Virus record (IMG/VR): IMGVR_UViG_3300046170_000478
Coordinates: 1 to 64,000 of that record
From: a virus
DNA length: 64,000 bases
Strand: one strand, 5' to 3'
Part shown: positions 29,573-38,829 of the stretch, one piece after another
Layout: each line of letters begins with the position of its first letter
Position numbering within the stretch: position 1 is the first letter of the stretch
Translations under genes and position numbers: made by a program
The notes under the pieces: generated by a model
Seen by the model: the letters and a program-made list of their open reading frames with translations, nothing else
The model's database searches: none
What the model was told of the DNA's origin: nothing

Positions 29573-30630
29573 ATGATATTGAGTTAACAGAGGAACAAAA
29601 ACAAAAAATCGAGGTTGAGTTTGCAAAGAACCCCGATTTAAAACATATTACTCAAATTGTATTTAATAACGACTCTTTAGATGGTCGTTCTAAAGAGGGA
29701 AGATGTGTCAGAGCCTTTTTAATTACTAAAAGTTTAGACTTTACTACAACTCTTGCGCCGAAAGCGGAAGAAGTTGATCTGACAAGCGAACAAAAACAAT
29801 TTTTAATGGGTAATAATGTTGAGAGAGGCATGAACGCTCTTGAGGTAGCTCGTTTGACCTTTAAGGATAGGGAGATTCAACCCTTAAGCCAACAACATAG
29901 AACGGTGATGGAGTATTTGCGTCGATACCGACCAGAAATCGTTGATGATAACGAAATGTTAACTACAGACAAGTGGTTATCACCGAAATCACTCTCTAAA
30001 TCAATTAAAAAGGTGAACGAGTGGGCTGGTCAGAACTTTGATGAAGTCAATATCCAGACTAAACAGAAAAAAATGTGCGAAAAGCTGCTTTTTTATCTCA
30101 AGAGTCCAAGATTTGTTCATTTCATCAATCAATACTCAACAATCGCAGACAGAGACTTATTTGAAAGCGAATTCGTAAGAACTGTTTGGGATAAGCCAGA
30201 TTTAACCAACGATGAGTTGAATTTGTACATAACTGTATGCACGAACTACGTTAGGCAAAAACACATCCAACAAAGAATCGATAAGTTGAACACTATGCTC
30301 AATGATACTGATAATGAGCGAGATTTGACCTTACGCCTTACTGAGCTTATAAAGGCCACTAGTGAGGAGTTGAATCAATGCGAGAAGAGAATTGAATCTT
30401 TGACGAAAGACCTTAACGGGAGCCGTCAGGCGCGTTTAAAAGCCAGAGGGGAGCAAAATGGAAGTATCGCGGCTTTGGTGGAGGCGTTTCAAGAGAAAGA
30501 AGAGCGAGAACGCATGATTTTGATGGCTGAGATGCAAAATAAGCTGATTGAAGACGAAGCAGATCGATTAGAGTCTATGGACGAATATAAGGCTCGCATT
30601 TTAGGAATATCTAAGAAGGAAATTTTATGA
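29569..30630 (+). CDS. Candidate small terminase subunit or DNA-packaging accessory
   Basis: The 353-residue protein lies two genes before the large terminase. N-terminal LTEEQKQKIEVEF and NALEVARLTFKDREIQPLS could form a DNA-binding helical unit. Residues 215-330 are a long coiled coil (QQRIDKLNTMLNDTDNERD, CEKRIESLTKDL). A small terminase role is likely by position and layout only; no family signature was recognised. Confidence 0.45.
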   Translation: MNDIELTEEQKQKIEVEFAKNPDLKHITQIVFNNDSLDGRSKEGRCVRAFLITKSLDFTTTLAPKAEEVDLTSEQKQFLMGNNVERGMNALEVARLTFKDREIQPLSQQHRTVMEYLRRYRPEIVDDNEMLTTDKWLSPKSLSKSIKKVNEWAGQNFDEVNIQTKQKKMCEKLLFYLKSPRFVHFINQYSTIADRDLFESEFVRTVWDKPDLTNDELNLYITVCTNYVRQKHIQQRIDKLNTMLNDTDNERDLTLRLTELIKATSEELNQCEKRIESLTKDLNGSRQARLKARGEQNGSIAALVEAFQEKEERERMILMAEMQNKLIEDEADRLESMDEYKARILGISKKEIL

Positions 30631-31580
30631 GTGAATTTGTTTGTTTAGAGTGTGGGAAAGAGTTTGATAAAAAAAGGAGCTTCCACGCTCACTTGAAGGC
30701 CCATGCGCTTACTATAGGAGATTACTATGTGAAGCATTATGACAAAAGAGATTTATATACTAACGAAAAGCTCGCTTTTAGAAATTATGACCAATATATG
30801 CGCGACAACTTCAATACTTACGATAATTTTGTTTCTTGGATGGAATCTGCTCCAGAAGAGACTGTGAAAAGCTATATTAGAGGAAGAACTATAGAAAAAT
30901 TCAAACTAAAAGAAATAAAGGTTTCCCCACCTAATCTTTTTTATGACCTATCGGAAATGGCCAATATATTTTATTATAAAAAATTTTGGGGATCATACTC
31001 AAATTTTTTAAAAGAATTAGATGTAGAACATTACTTTAACAAAAATCTACCAAAAAAGTTCTGGGATGACTCTCACGAAGATATCCCTATATTCACAGAT
31101 ACAAGAGAGAAGGCTCCACTAACATTTAATGACTCTATAACTAATAAATTAGATTTTGGAGACTATACCGCCAGAGGCGACCTATACACAAAGACATTTG
31201 TAGACAGAAAGGCTCAAGATGATTTCAGACAGACGTTTGGGAAAGACATTGATCGATTCAGGAGGGAGATGGATAGGTGCGTTGAGTTCAACTCTTTTAT
31301 GTTTGTTGTGGCAGAGACTTCAATAGATAAACTAGAAGACCACAATAAAACCTCTAAGTTCAAATCTAACTTGGGGTACCTGTGGCATAACGTAAGAAAT
31401 TTAATAATAGATTACCCCAAAAATCTTCAAATTATTTTCGCTCACAATAGGGCGGGAGTAAAAAAACTAATCCCACTCATATTATATCATGGAACTGATT
31501 TATGGAGCGTGGATTTACAATATTTTATAGATAAAAGAATAAATGGCTTGGACAAAAGGAAAACAAGGATTTCGGCTTGA
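30627..31580 (+). CDS. C2H2 zinc finger plus ERCC4-type nuclease
   Basis: The N-terminus has a full C2H2 finger (C6, C9, H22, H26). Residues about 155-235 read FTDTREKAPL, KLDFGDYTARGDL, FVDRKAQDDF and FRREMDRC, close to the ERCC4/XPF nuclease signature (DxREK, GDY, ERKxxxD). Such nucleases cut branched DNA. Placed directly before the terminase and overlapping it by 38 nt, it may resolve or trim replicated DNA for packaging (inference). An AAGGA ribosome-binding site precedes the ATG. Confidence 0.75.
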   Translation: MSEFVCLECGKEFDKKRSFHAHLKAHALTIGDYYVKHYDKRDLYTNEKLAFRNYDQYMRDNFNTYDNFVSWMESAPEETVKSYIRGRTIEKFKLKEIKVSPPNLFYDLSEMANIFYYKKFWGSYSNFLKELDVEHYFNKNLPKKFWDDSHEDIPIFTDTREKAPLTFNDSITNKLDFGDYTARGDLYTKTFVDRKAQDDFRQTFGKDIDRFRREMDRCVEFNSFMFVVAETSIDKLEDHNKTSKFKSNLGYLWHNVRNLIIDYPKNLQIIFAHNRAGVKKLIPLILYHGTDLWSVDLQYFIDKRINGLDKRKTRISA

Positions 31581-33432
31581 TCACTCCTCTCAGGAACTGA
31601 ATAACTCTTTAAAGGAGATAGAAGGCACAATAAAAGAAGAAGAAGCTAAATATTTATTATATAAGTTTCTGAGGAACAATATCGCTTTTACATCAGAGCT
31701 TTTTTTAGGAGTTAAATTATTTCCTTTCCAAGCTATGGCAATTAAAGGAATGATGGTTTCTGATTATTCTATGTTTGTTTTTTCCCGTGGTATGTCTAAG
31801 ACGTTCTCCACTGCGGTTTATGTATTGATGGAGTGCTTGCTCAACCCAAATGCTAACATTGGTGTTATCGCAGGTAGCTTCAGGCAATCTAAACAGATTT
31901 TCCAAAAAATGGAAGATATTGTGAGTAAACCAGAGGCTAGTCTAATCAAAGAGTGTGGGTTCAGGATTCAGAAGGGAACTGACCAATGGACGATGACTTT
32001 AGGCAAATCTAGGGCGATAGCTCTACCTCTAGCTAATGGAGAAAGGCTCCGTGGATTTCGTTTTAATCGGATTGTATTGGATGAGTTCTTAACTATCCCA
32101 GAAAAGATTTTTAACGAAGTTATCATACCATTCCTTGGCGTGGTGGAAAATCCTATCGAGAGGGAAGAGCTATACAATCTAGAATCCAGAGTAATCGACA
32201 AAGGCGAGATGAAAGATGAGGATAGATATATTTGGCCAAACAACAAGCTTATCATCCTATCATCTCCATCATTTAAGTTTGAGTATATGTATAAATTATA
32301 TAAAAAATATGAGGATCTTATATTCGGAGTAGACAAAGAAGAAGATGACGAGGAGGAATTAAAAGATGATGCTTATAGGCTTATTATGCAATTAAGTTAT
32401 GATTGCGCTCCGACAAGACTGTATGACCAAAACCTACTAAAACAAGCTAAGGCAACAATGTCAGAGATGCAGTTTAAAAGAGAGTTTGGCGCACAATTTA
32501 TTGATGAGAGCGACGGTTACTTTAGATTATCTAAAATGGCTGCTTGCACAATCCCTGATGGGGAATTTCCCGCTGTAGAAGTTGTAGGTAATCCTAGCGA
32601 TGAATATATACTTGCTTTTGACCCTAACTGGGCTGGGAATACAAGTGCTGACCATTTTGCAATGCATGTCTTCAAAATAGATAGGGACGCTCAAAAGGTC
32701 TGTTTAGTTCATAGCTATGCTATAGCTGGCGTTTCTCTAAAGCAACATATGGAGTATTTTCTCTACCTGATCCAACACTTTAATATAGTGGGTATATGCG
32801 GAGACTACAATGGAGGAGTACAGTTTATAAATTCTTGTAATGAGAGCGCTTTATTTAAAGATGCTAAAGTGAAAATTGGAGTAGTTGAAGTTGATCTAGA
32901 AAAACCAGAGAATTGGAACTCAGATATATTAAATTTTAAAAATCAATATAATCTAAGAGAGAGAAATTATTGTATTTTAAGAAAACCTACATCTAACTGG
33001 ATTAGAAATGCTAATGAGATGCTACAGGCGGCGATAGATCATAAAAGAATTTTATTTGCTTCTAGAGCGATAGATAGTCACTTTGATTCACAAAGGAAAA
33101 AGAATATACCTATAGATAAAATAAAATGGGATGTCAAAACACCAAAGGCATCCAAGGGTGCCATGATGATTGATCTGATTGATCATCAAAAGTATGTAGT
33201 AGAACTTACAAAGTCTGAATGCGCTAACATTGAGGTCATAGGGAACCCACAAGGATCACAGGCATTTAACTTGCCTCAAAACCTCAGGAGACAGAAGGGG
33301 CCGAATAGAGCAAGAAAAGATTCTTATTCTGCCTTGGTTCTGGGCAATTGGTTTGCAAAGGTGTTCTTTGATTCAGAAAATGCTAATGAAGAGAGAAAGC
33401 CAGAAGGAACATTTATTCCTTTTGCTATTTGA
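31543..33432 (+). CDS. terL: Large terminase subunit
   Basis: Motor of DNA packaging. The N-terminal ATPase has a deviant Walker A SRGMSKTF (81-88) and Walker B RIVLDEF (about 176-182). The C-terminal RNase H-like nuclease has its acidic residues in LAFDPNWAG (about 360), GICGDYNGG (about 418) and MMIDLIDH (about 541). Length 629 is usual. The start overlaps the nuclease gene by 38 nt; no better start exists because the ATPase begins near residue 60. Confidence 0.93.
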   Translation: MAWTKGKQGFRLDHSSQELNNSLKEIEGTIKEEEAKYLLYKFLRNNIAFTSELFLGVKLFPFQAMAIKGMMVSDYSMFVFSRGMSKTFSTAVYVLMECLLNPNANIGVIAGSFRQSKQIFQKMEDIVSKPEASLIKECGFRIQKGTDQWTMTLGKSRAIALPLANGERLRGFRFNRIVLDEFLTIPEKIFNEVIIPFLGVVENPIEREELYNLESRVIDKGEMKDEDRYIWPNNKLIILSSPSFKFEYMYKLYKKYEDLIFGVDKEEDDEEELKDDAYRLIMQLSYDCAPTRLYDQNLLKQAKATMSEMQFKREFGAQFIDESDGYFRLSKMAACTIPDGEFPAVEVVGNPSDEYILAFDPNWAGNTSADHFAMHVFKIDRDAQKVCLVHSYAIAGVSLKQHMEYFLYLIQHFNIVGICGDYNGGVQFINSCNESALFKDAKVKIGVVEVDLEKPENWNSDILNFKNQYNLRERNYCILRKPTSNWIRNANEMLQAAIDHKRILFASRAIDSHFDSQRKKNIPIDKIKWDVKTPKASKGAMMIDLIDHQKYVVELTKSECANIEVIGNPQGSQAFNLPQNLRRQKGPNRARKDSYSALVLGNWFAKVFFDSENANEERKPEGTFIPFAI

Positions 33433-33462
33433 AAAGTTCTAAAGTCACTTTTATAACTTTAG

Positions 33463-33470
33463 TGTAAACT
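33463..33470 (+). promoter_or_regulatory. Late-type start box TGTAAACT (portal)
   Basis: TGTAAACT ends 5 nt before ATG 33476. The same box precedes 43110 (5 nt) and a variant precedes 46067 (7 nt). No consensus -35 is visible. A 7-bp dyad (CTAAAGT / ACTTTAG) lies just upstream. Confidence 0.45.
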
Positions 33471-33475
33471 TTGAT

Positions 33476-35431
33476 ATGGCTCGTAGATATACTAAACGCT
33501 CTGAATATTGGGAAAAGTTCAATAAGAAAAAAATTCCACTTGAAAACCTAATTCAACCTCAAGACGAGGGTTTTCAGCCAGAACTAATTGGAGAACCTGT
33601 TTTCAGCTCTGAGTCGTCTCGTTTAGACTCTCCCACAGCTAGAACGAAAGCTCGTACCAATGCTGTTGCCACTTCAGGCTTAGGTAATAAATTTGAGAAT
33701 ATCAAAAACGGAATCTTACCGTTTAACTATGAGAAAGACTCTGCAGACGCTAAAGAAGCAGTAGAACTTTGTCAAAAAGCTTATTTTAATATTTCTTCTT
33801 TTAAAGGAACGATTGATCTTTTGTCTGAATTTGCTGACTCGGAAGTATATCTTGAGGGGGGTACAGAAAAATCTAGAAAATTTATCGACGCTTGGTTTAA
33901 AAGAATCAAGATGCATGATTTAAAACAACAATACTTCAGAGAGTATTACCGATCAGGCAACGTCTTCTTTTATAGAGTAGATGGGAAAATACCTCTTAAA
34001 AATTCGCAAAAAATGCTAGAAGCTTATGGGGCTAGTTCTAGGAAAGAAATCCCTATTAGATACCTTTTAATCAACCCTACAGATATCGCAACCAAAGGCT
34101 CTGTTTCGTTTAGTGGCTATGAATATTTTAAAGTATTATCTCCATTTGAAATTTCTCGACTGCAAAAGCCAGAGACAGAGCATGAGCTAGAAATGTTTAA
34201 ATCCTTGCCAGAAGACGTTCAAGAAGCGCTTAAATCAGGGAAGAATGCTTATGCAATGACTAGAGTTCAAATTAAACTTGACCCACAATTATTGCATGTT
34301 GTTTTTGCTAAAAAGCAAGACTACGAACCTTTAGCGATACCCTTGGGTTATTCTGTTCTTGATGATATCAATAGAAAAATAGAATTGAAGAATATCGATC
34401 AGGCAATTAGTCGTTCTATTGAGAATGTAGTTTTATTAGTAACAATGGGCAATGAGCCAGATAAGGGTGGAGTCAATCACCGAAACCTAGCTGCAATGCA
34501 GCAAATATTTAAGAATCAGAGCGTTGGTCGGGTTCTTGTTTCTGACTATACGACAAAAGCAGATTTTATCATTCCAGATATCCGTAAAGTCGTAGGCCCA
34601 GAAAAATACGAAGTCTTAAACAGAGATATTGAACAAGGTTTACAGAATATTCTTATAGGGGAATCTAAATATTCAGATACTCAGATCAAAATGAAGGTTT
34701 TCTTCCAGAGATTAGAAGAGTCTCGTAGAGCCTTCCTAAATGACTTTATTAATCCCGAGATCAGAAGAATATGCAAGGCTGCTGGCCTTCGTTCTTGGCC
34801 AGAAGCTAAATTTGTTAGGACAGATACAATGGACGACAATAACCTGTCAAAGTTGGCCACAAGATTGATGGAGTTGGGAGTCCTTACCCCAGAACAAGGC
34901 ATGAAGGTTGTCCACACTGGAGTTTTCCCTCAAGCTTCTGACATGCAAGTAGCTCAAGATAAATTCAAGGAAGAACGTGAAAAAGGGCATTACATGCCTC
35001 TTGTGAATACAATTAATTTGTATAATGAGGAGGGAGAGGGTTCTCCAGAGCCAAACAGACCTCAAGCTATTGCACCGTCTGGAGGAAGACCTATTGGAGT
35101 TTCTAATTCTTCTTACTCAAAGAAAAACATTGTAGAAGCCACCAAAAGAATCAACGAACTTGAGATTTTAGCTTTCAGAGAATTCGCTTCAAAGTTTGGA
35201 CTTAAAAGGATGTCAAAGCAAAAGAAAGAGATGGTAACTCAAGTCTGTGAATCTATTGTTATAGCGAAAGATAGTGGTGATTGGGAGTCTACTTTATCAG
35301 AAATAGTTGAAGACTTGGACAAGCTATCTTCTCTCGCAGTAAATCAAAAAGTACTAGAATTGGGCTGCCAACATCAGCTAGATGACTTAGCTTCTGCTAT
35401 TTTATATCATTCAACTCAAATTTGCGTGTAA
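33476..35431 (+). CDS. Portal protein
   Basis: The 651-residue protein follows the large terminase. It has the usual features of phage portals: a long alpha-helical stem region, KYEVLNRDIEQGLQNILIGE, SDTQIKMKVFFQRLEESRR and INPEIRRICKAAGL in the wing-stem part, and a charged C-terminal crown. It forms the dodecameric ring through which DNA enters the head. Identified mainly by position, size and fold-typical segments. Confidence 0.8.
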   Translation: MARRYTKRSEYWEKFNKKKIPLENLIQPQDEGFQPELIGEPVFSSESSRLDSPTARTKARTNAVATSGLGNKFENIKNGILPFNYEKDSADAKEAVELCQKAYFNISSFKGTIDLLSEFADSEVYLEGGTEKSRKFIDAWFKRIKMHDLKQQYFREYYRSGNVFFYRVDGKIPLKNSQKMLEAYGASSRKEIPIRYLLINPTDIATKGSVSFSGYEYFKVLSPFEISRLQKPETEHELEMFKSLPEDVQEALKSGKNAYAMTRVQIKLDPQLLHVVFAKKQDYEPLAIPLGYSVLDDINRKIELKNIDQAISRSIENVVLLVTMGNEPDKGGVNHRNLAAMQQIFKNQSVGRVLVSDYTTKADFIIPDIRKVVGPEKYEVLNRDIEQGLQNILIGESKYSDTQIKMKVFFQRLEESRRAFLNDFINPEIRRICKAAGLRSWPEAKFVRTDTMDDNNLSKLATRLMELGVLTPEQGMKVVHTGVFPQASDMQVAQDKFKEEREKGHYMPLVNTINLYNEEGEGSPEPNRPQAIAPSGGRPIGVSNSSYSKKNIVEATKRINELEILAFREFASKFGLKRMSKQKKEMVTQVCESIVIAKDSGDWESTLSEIVEDLDKLSSLAVNQKVLELGCQHQLDDLASAILYHSTQICV

Positions 35432-35439
35432 TAAAAACT

Positions 35440-36939
35440 ATGTCATTGGATGATTTTAATATTTGTTTATTTGAAGGTAAAGTAAGGGAGATTAAAAATG
35501 AGGAGTTTGAGTTATTCGGGCTTTCTCAAGGCTCCATCCAAGAAGCTGCAGAATCTTTATTGCCAGAGGACTTTAATCCAGAAGAGAATATCGATGTTTT
35601 GCCTGTCGTCTTTAACTTGGCGAAGGTGAACGAGTTTAATAAAAATGGAGATGGTATTGATGCAGAAACAGCTATAGCGGCAGTAAAACGTTTCATTAAT
35701 AAGCCAATCAACATTGAGCACAAAAAAGATAAAATTGTTGGTCACATGATTAACGCCTCTTTCTCTGATAAGGAGTTTGACTTTAAGGATAATGACATTG
35801 AATCTTATGCTGATAAAAAAGAACCTTTTTATATTAATGCCGCAGGATTGATTTATAAATCTGTTTATCCAGAATTAGCAGAGGCTATCACAGAAGCCTC
35901 TGAAGAAGAGGAGCCGTCTTATCAAAGTATCTCTACCAGCTGGGAGCTAGCATTCAAGCAGTTTGAAGTGGCTGTTGGATCTAAATATCTAAACGAATCT
36001 AGCATCGCAGAAGGTGCTGAGAAAGAAGATCTAAAACAATATATTAGAGGATTAGGAGGGAAGGGAGTCGATAAAAATGGTAATCCTGTGAATAGATTAA
36101 TCGTCGGCCAAACTTATCCCTTGGGGGCAGCATTAACTAAAAATCCTGCCGCAGCAGTGAAGGGAGTTTATACAACAAAAAATGCTTTAGATAATAAAAA
36201 AGTAGAAAAAATTTCCCGAAATAGTAATATTAATGTAAACTCAAACAAATTAAAAAGTATTTTTAATATGGATAACGAACAATTTGATCAATTAATCTGT
36301 CAGTTGACCAAGAGTGTTGCTTCTGCTGTGAAGGAAGGCTCTGAGGCTAAAACTGTTAGCGAAAGTATTCGTGATACTCTCGTAGAACACAACGAGTCTT
36401 GGACTTCCAAGATGAAAGTTGAGCAGGAAGCTAAGGCTAAAGCCGAAGCTGAGCTTAGTGAGTTGCAAGACTCTTTTAAGCAAACAAAAGAAGAACTAGA
36501 CGCTCTTAGGGGTGAGGTTGAAGCAAAAGCTGCTGTTGACCTTTTCAATGACCGTATGAACTTTATTGATAGCGATTATGACCTTAACGAGAAAGAACTC
36601 GCTTTGGTCACTGCTGAAGTAAAAGATCTAGGTTCTTCCGAAGAAAATTTTAATTCCTATAAGGAAAAGCTTGAAGTGATTTTTGCTCACAAACTCAAAA
36701 AGAATATTGAGGCAAAAGAAGCAGAAATTAAAGCTCGTATCGACGAAGCAGTGGCTAGCCGTGAAGAAGGTGACGAACCTGAAGAAGAAGCTGCTGACGA
36801 AGAAGAGTCGGAAGAAGAGCTTGAGGTTGAAGGGGAAGAGGCTGAAGCTTCCATCCCTAATAACAACGCTGAAGCAAGCGAACAAATTTCTTTTGTCGAG
36901 AGGCTTAAGAAGAACTTCTCTGTAGAAGTTGCAAACTAA
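35440..36939 (+). CDS. Prohead protease/scaffold-type protein
   Basis: ATG 35440 (499 aa) is chosen; a GTG at 35422 lies inside the portal gene. The N-terminal 200 residues have AVKRFINKPINIEHKKDKIV followed by GHMINASF. This resembles capsid-maturation proteins placed between portal and capsid. Residues about 280-480 are an acidic coiled coil (VEQEAKAKAEAELSELQDS and Glu runs), typical of scaffolds. A single polypeptide may combine both functions. An internal ATG at 36268 could make the scaffold part separately. Confidence 0.65.
   Translation: MSLDDFNICLFEGKVREIKNEEFELFGLSQGSIQEAAESLLPEDFNPEENIDVLPVVFNLAKVNEFNKNGDGIDAETAIAAVKRFINKPINIEHKKDKIVGHMINASFSDKEFDFKDNDIESYADKKEPFYINAAGLIYKSVYPELAEAITEASEEEEPSYQSISTSWELAFKQFEVAVGSKYLNESSIAEGAEKEDLKQYIRGLGGKGVDKNGNPVNRLIVGQTYPLGAALTKNPAAAVKGVYTTKNALDNKKVEKISRNSNINVNSNKLKSIFNMDNEQFDQLICQLTKSVASAVKEGSEAKTVSESIRDTLVEHNESWTSKMKVEQEAKAKAEAELSELQDSFKQTKEELDALRGEVEAKAAVDLFNDRMNFIDSDYDLNEKELALVTAEVKDLGSSEENFNSYKEKLEVIFAHKLKKNIEAKEAEIKARIDEAVASREEGDEPEEEAADEEESEEELEVEGEEAEASIPNNNAEASEQISFVERLKKNFSVEVAN
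36268..36939 (+). CDS. Possible nested scaffold start
   Basis: An in-frame ATG at 36268 follows a very AT-rich, Asn/Ser-coding linker (TTAAAAAGTATTTTTAAT) that resembles the leaders of this genome. It would give a 223-residue acidic coiled-coil protein, the usual size of a phage scaffold. Nested scaffold genes are known in other phages (lambda Nu3). Confidence 0.35.
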   Translation: MDNEQFDQLICQLTKSVASAVKEGSEAKTVSESIRDTLVEHNESWTSKMKVEQEAKAKAEAELSELQDSFKQTKEELDALRGEVEAKAAVDLFNDRMNFIDSDYDLNEKELALVTAEVKDLGSSEENFNSYKEKLEVIFAHKLKKNIEAKEAEIKARIDEAVASREEGDEPEEEAADEEESEEELEVEGEEAEASIPNNNAEASEQISFVERLKKNFSVEVAN

Positions 36940-36959
36940 AAAATTAACAATTATATATT

Positions 36960-37589
36960 ATGGCTAACGAAATTACACGTTTATTGCCGTTTCGTCAATA
37001 TGACGAGAATGATGTTATCAACTTCTATTCTCTTGATGCCGAAACGGGTGAGGCGGGTTCTGTTGTTAAGGTAAGCGCTGCTAACCTTTCCGACGATCCT
37101 GTCAGTTATGTTGAGCGAGGCGATGCCGACTCGTATCAATCCACTATGGGTAAGGGTCTTTCCCTTTACCCCGAAGTACCTTACAAGGTGACCAAAATGG
37201 TCACTACTGGAGGTAATGCTAAAGCTCTCGGAATTCTTTTGCGCGATGTTCGCTCTAAAGATGAAAACGGAGAGAACCTTCTATACTACCCACAGAAGAA
37301 AGAAGAACTTCAGTGTGTTGTATCTGGCGAAGCGGTTCCTATCGCTACAAAGGGTATTTTCACAATCAACGCAAATGGTCTCACAAATGGAGTCGCACCT
37401 ACTGTTAATCAGTTCGCTATACCTTCTTTGAATGGAACTATTTCTGGGATCACTAGTACTGCAGGTAACCACGGTCAACATCACACTCATTCAATCGGAA
37501 CCTTCATTGGAACTGGACTTCGTGAGTCACAAGGTGGAACGACTGATGCTTTCGCAGGTGCTTACGCAATTCTTAAACTTAACTGCTAA
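36960..37589 (+). CDS. Probable head decoration protein
   Basis: The 209-residue Gly/Thr/Ala-rich protein lies between scaffold and capsid genes, where small head-decoration or stabilising proteins usually sit. It is beta-rich with LVSGEAVPIATKG-type strands and a His-rich loop (GNHGQHHTHS). Inference from position and composition. Confidence 0.6.
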   Translation: MANEITRLLPFRQYDENDVINFYSLDAETGEAGSVVKVSAANLSDDPVSYVERGDADSYQSTMGKGLSLYPEVPYKVTKMVTTGGNAKALGILLRDVRSKDENGENLLYYPQKKEELQCVVSGEAVPIATKGIFTINANGLTNGVAPTVNQFAIPSLNGTISGITSTAGNHGQHHTHSIGTFIGTGLRESQGGTTDAFAGAYAILKLNC

Positions 37590-37600
37590 TATTTACGAAA

Positions 37601-38740
37601 ATGAAAATCACAATTAAAAGAACTGAAGATCAGTTAGCTCTTATTAGAGCAATGGGATCTAATAATCGTGAAGAGGCTTATGAGGCTCAGGCGGCAGTTG
37701 CAGAACTGCTCGGACCTGTTGTATCTGAAGTTATTAACAACGCTCCTACTATTGGAAATCTCTATACGACGATTTCTTATGGAGAAGATGATAATCCTTC
37801 TCTTCCTTTGGACCTTTTCCACGACATCACTGACGAGGACTACATTGAAGTGTATTCTCAGCAGGTCGCTGGTGGGCTTCCATACAGTCAAGTCTTCCCC
37901 GCTCACAATGAGTTGAAGTTTAGCACTTACACCTTGGACAGTGCTCTTGCGTTTGATCGCAAGTACGTCCGTAAGGCTCGCCTCGATGTTGTAAGCAAGA
38001 CTTTCACTCGGATGGCTCAAGAAGTTCTGCTCAAGCAAACGACTACCGCTTTCAACGTTCTCGCTACCGCTTTGGTAAAAGGAACTGGAACTGGAACAAC
38101 CGCTGGAGGAAGCATCATTGGTTCTTCTGCGGCTGACCGTTTTGTCCTTGCAGACTTTAATAACCTGATTACCAAGAGCAAGCGTATCAATAGCTCCTTC
38201 AGTGGAGGAACTCCTGTTGGTGGCGTTAAATCTGGTATTTCTGATCTCCTTGTTTCTCCAGAAATGGTCGAGGAGCTTCGGGCAATGGCTTATAACCCAA
38301 TCAACACCGCTGAAGCCCCTTACGGATCTGCAGTTAAGGACAGTCTTCCTGCTCCTGATGCTCTTCGTCAAGAACTCTTCAGTGCTGCTGGTCTTCCTTC
38401 TTTCTACGGAATTAATGTTATGGAGATCAACGAGATGGGCATCGGACAACGCTTCAATAAGCTCTTTGGTGCTGTTGTTGCTTCCGAAGGTGCTACTGTT
38501 ATCGGTGGTGGAGGATCTGGAACTTGGGTAACTGGTGATGATGAAATTCTCATCGGTATCGACCGTTCTAAGGATGCTCTTATCCGTCCTACCGTTGTTG
38601 GTGAGGGATCACCATCTGAATTCCAAGTCCTTGTTGACGATCAGTTCTCTGTTCGTCAGAACAAGATTGGATACTACGGTAAAGTTGAAGAGGGTCGTAT
38701 TTGCATCGACAATACAGCTCTTATCGGCTTGGTGGTATAA
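37601..38740 (+). CDS. Major capsid protein
   Basis: The 379-residue protein is directly followed by a strong terminator, and its codon usage looks biased toward G/C-ending codons, as expected for the most abundant product. Segments AALGPVVSEVINNAPTIGNL-like (N-arm), ALAFDRKYVRKARLDVVSK (spine helix) and ISDLLVSPEMVEELRAMAYN fit a HK97-fold shell protein. Forms the icosahedral head. Confidence 0.85.
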   Translation: MKITIKRTEDQLALIRAMGSNNREEAYEAQAAVAELLGPVVSEVINNAPTIGNLYTTISYGEDDNPSLPLDLFHDITDEDYIEVYSQQVAGGLPYSQVFPAHNELKFSTYTLDSALAFDRKYVRKARLDVVSKTFTRMAQEVLLKQTTTAFNVLATALVKGTGTGTTAGGSIIGSSAADRFVLADFNNLITKSKRINSSFSGGTPVGGVKSGISDLLVSPEMVEELRAMAYNPINTAEAPYGSAVKDSLPAPDALRQELFSAAGLPSFYGINVMEINEMGIGQRFNKLFGAVVASEGATVIGGGGSGTWVTGDDEILIGIDRSKDALIRPTVVGEGSPSEFQVLVDDQFSVRQNKIGYYGKVEEGRICIDNTALIGLVV

Positions 38741-38763
38741 TCAACCTGATGTTACTTATAAAG

Positions 38764-38797
38764 AGAGTCGCTCCATAAGGGGCGGCTCTTTTTTTTT
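38764..38797 (+). terminator. Intrinsic terminator after the capsid gene
   Basis: AGAGTCGCTCC (38764-38774) pairs with GGGGCGGCTCT (38779-38789), including G-T pairs, over a 4-nt loop, followed by nine T. Confidence 0.92.
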
Positions 38798-38806
38798 GAT
38801 TTTTAT

Positions 38807-38824
38807 CTAAATTTTAACTATTAT
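38807..38824 (+). promoter_or_regulatory. AT-rich start-proximal element (CTAAATTTTAAC + TATTAT)
   Basis: CTAAATTTTAAC (38807-38818) and TATTAT (38819-38824) end 5 nt before ATG 38830, matching the element at 8076. It lies right after the capsid terminator, so a new promoter is required here. Confidence 0.45.
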
Positions 38825-38829
38825 GTATT

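Noticed and set aside
35422-35440. GTG start at 35422 for the scaffold gene
   Set aside because: Lies within the portal coding end; the ATG at 35440 is 5 nt after a TGTAATAA box.
37634-38449. 271-residue ORF antisense to the capsid gene
   Set aside because: Caused by biased codon use of the capsid gene; composition (Ser/Arg-rich) is not protein-like.
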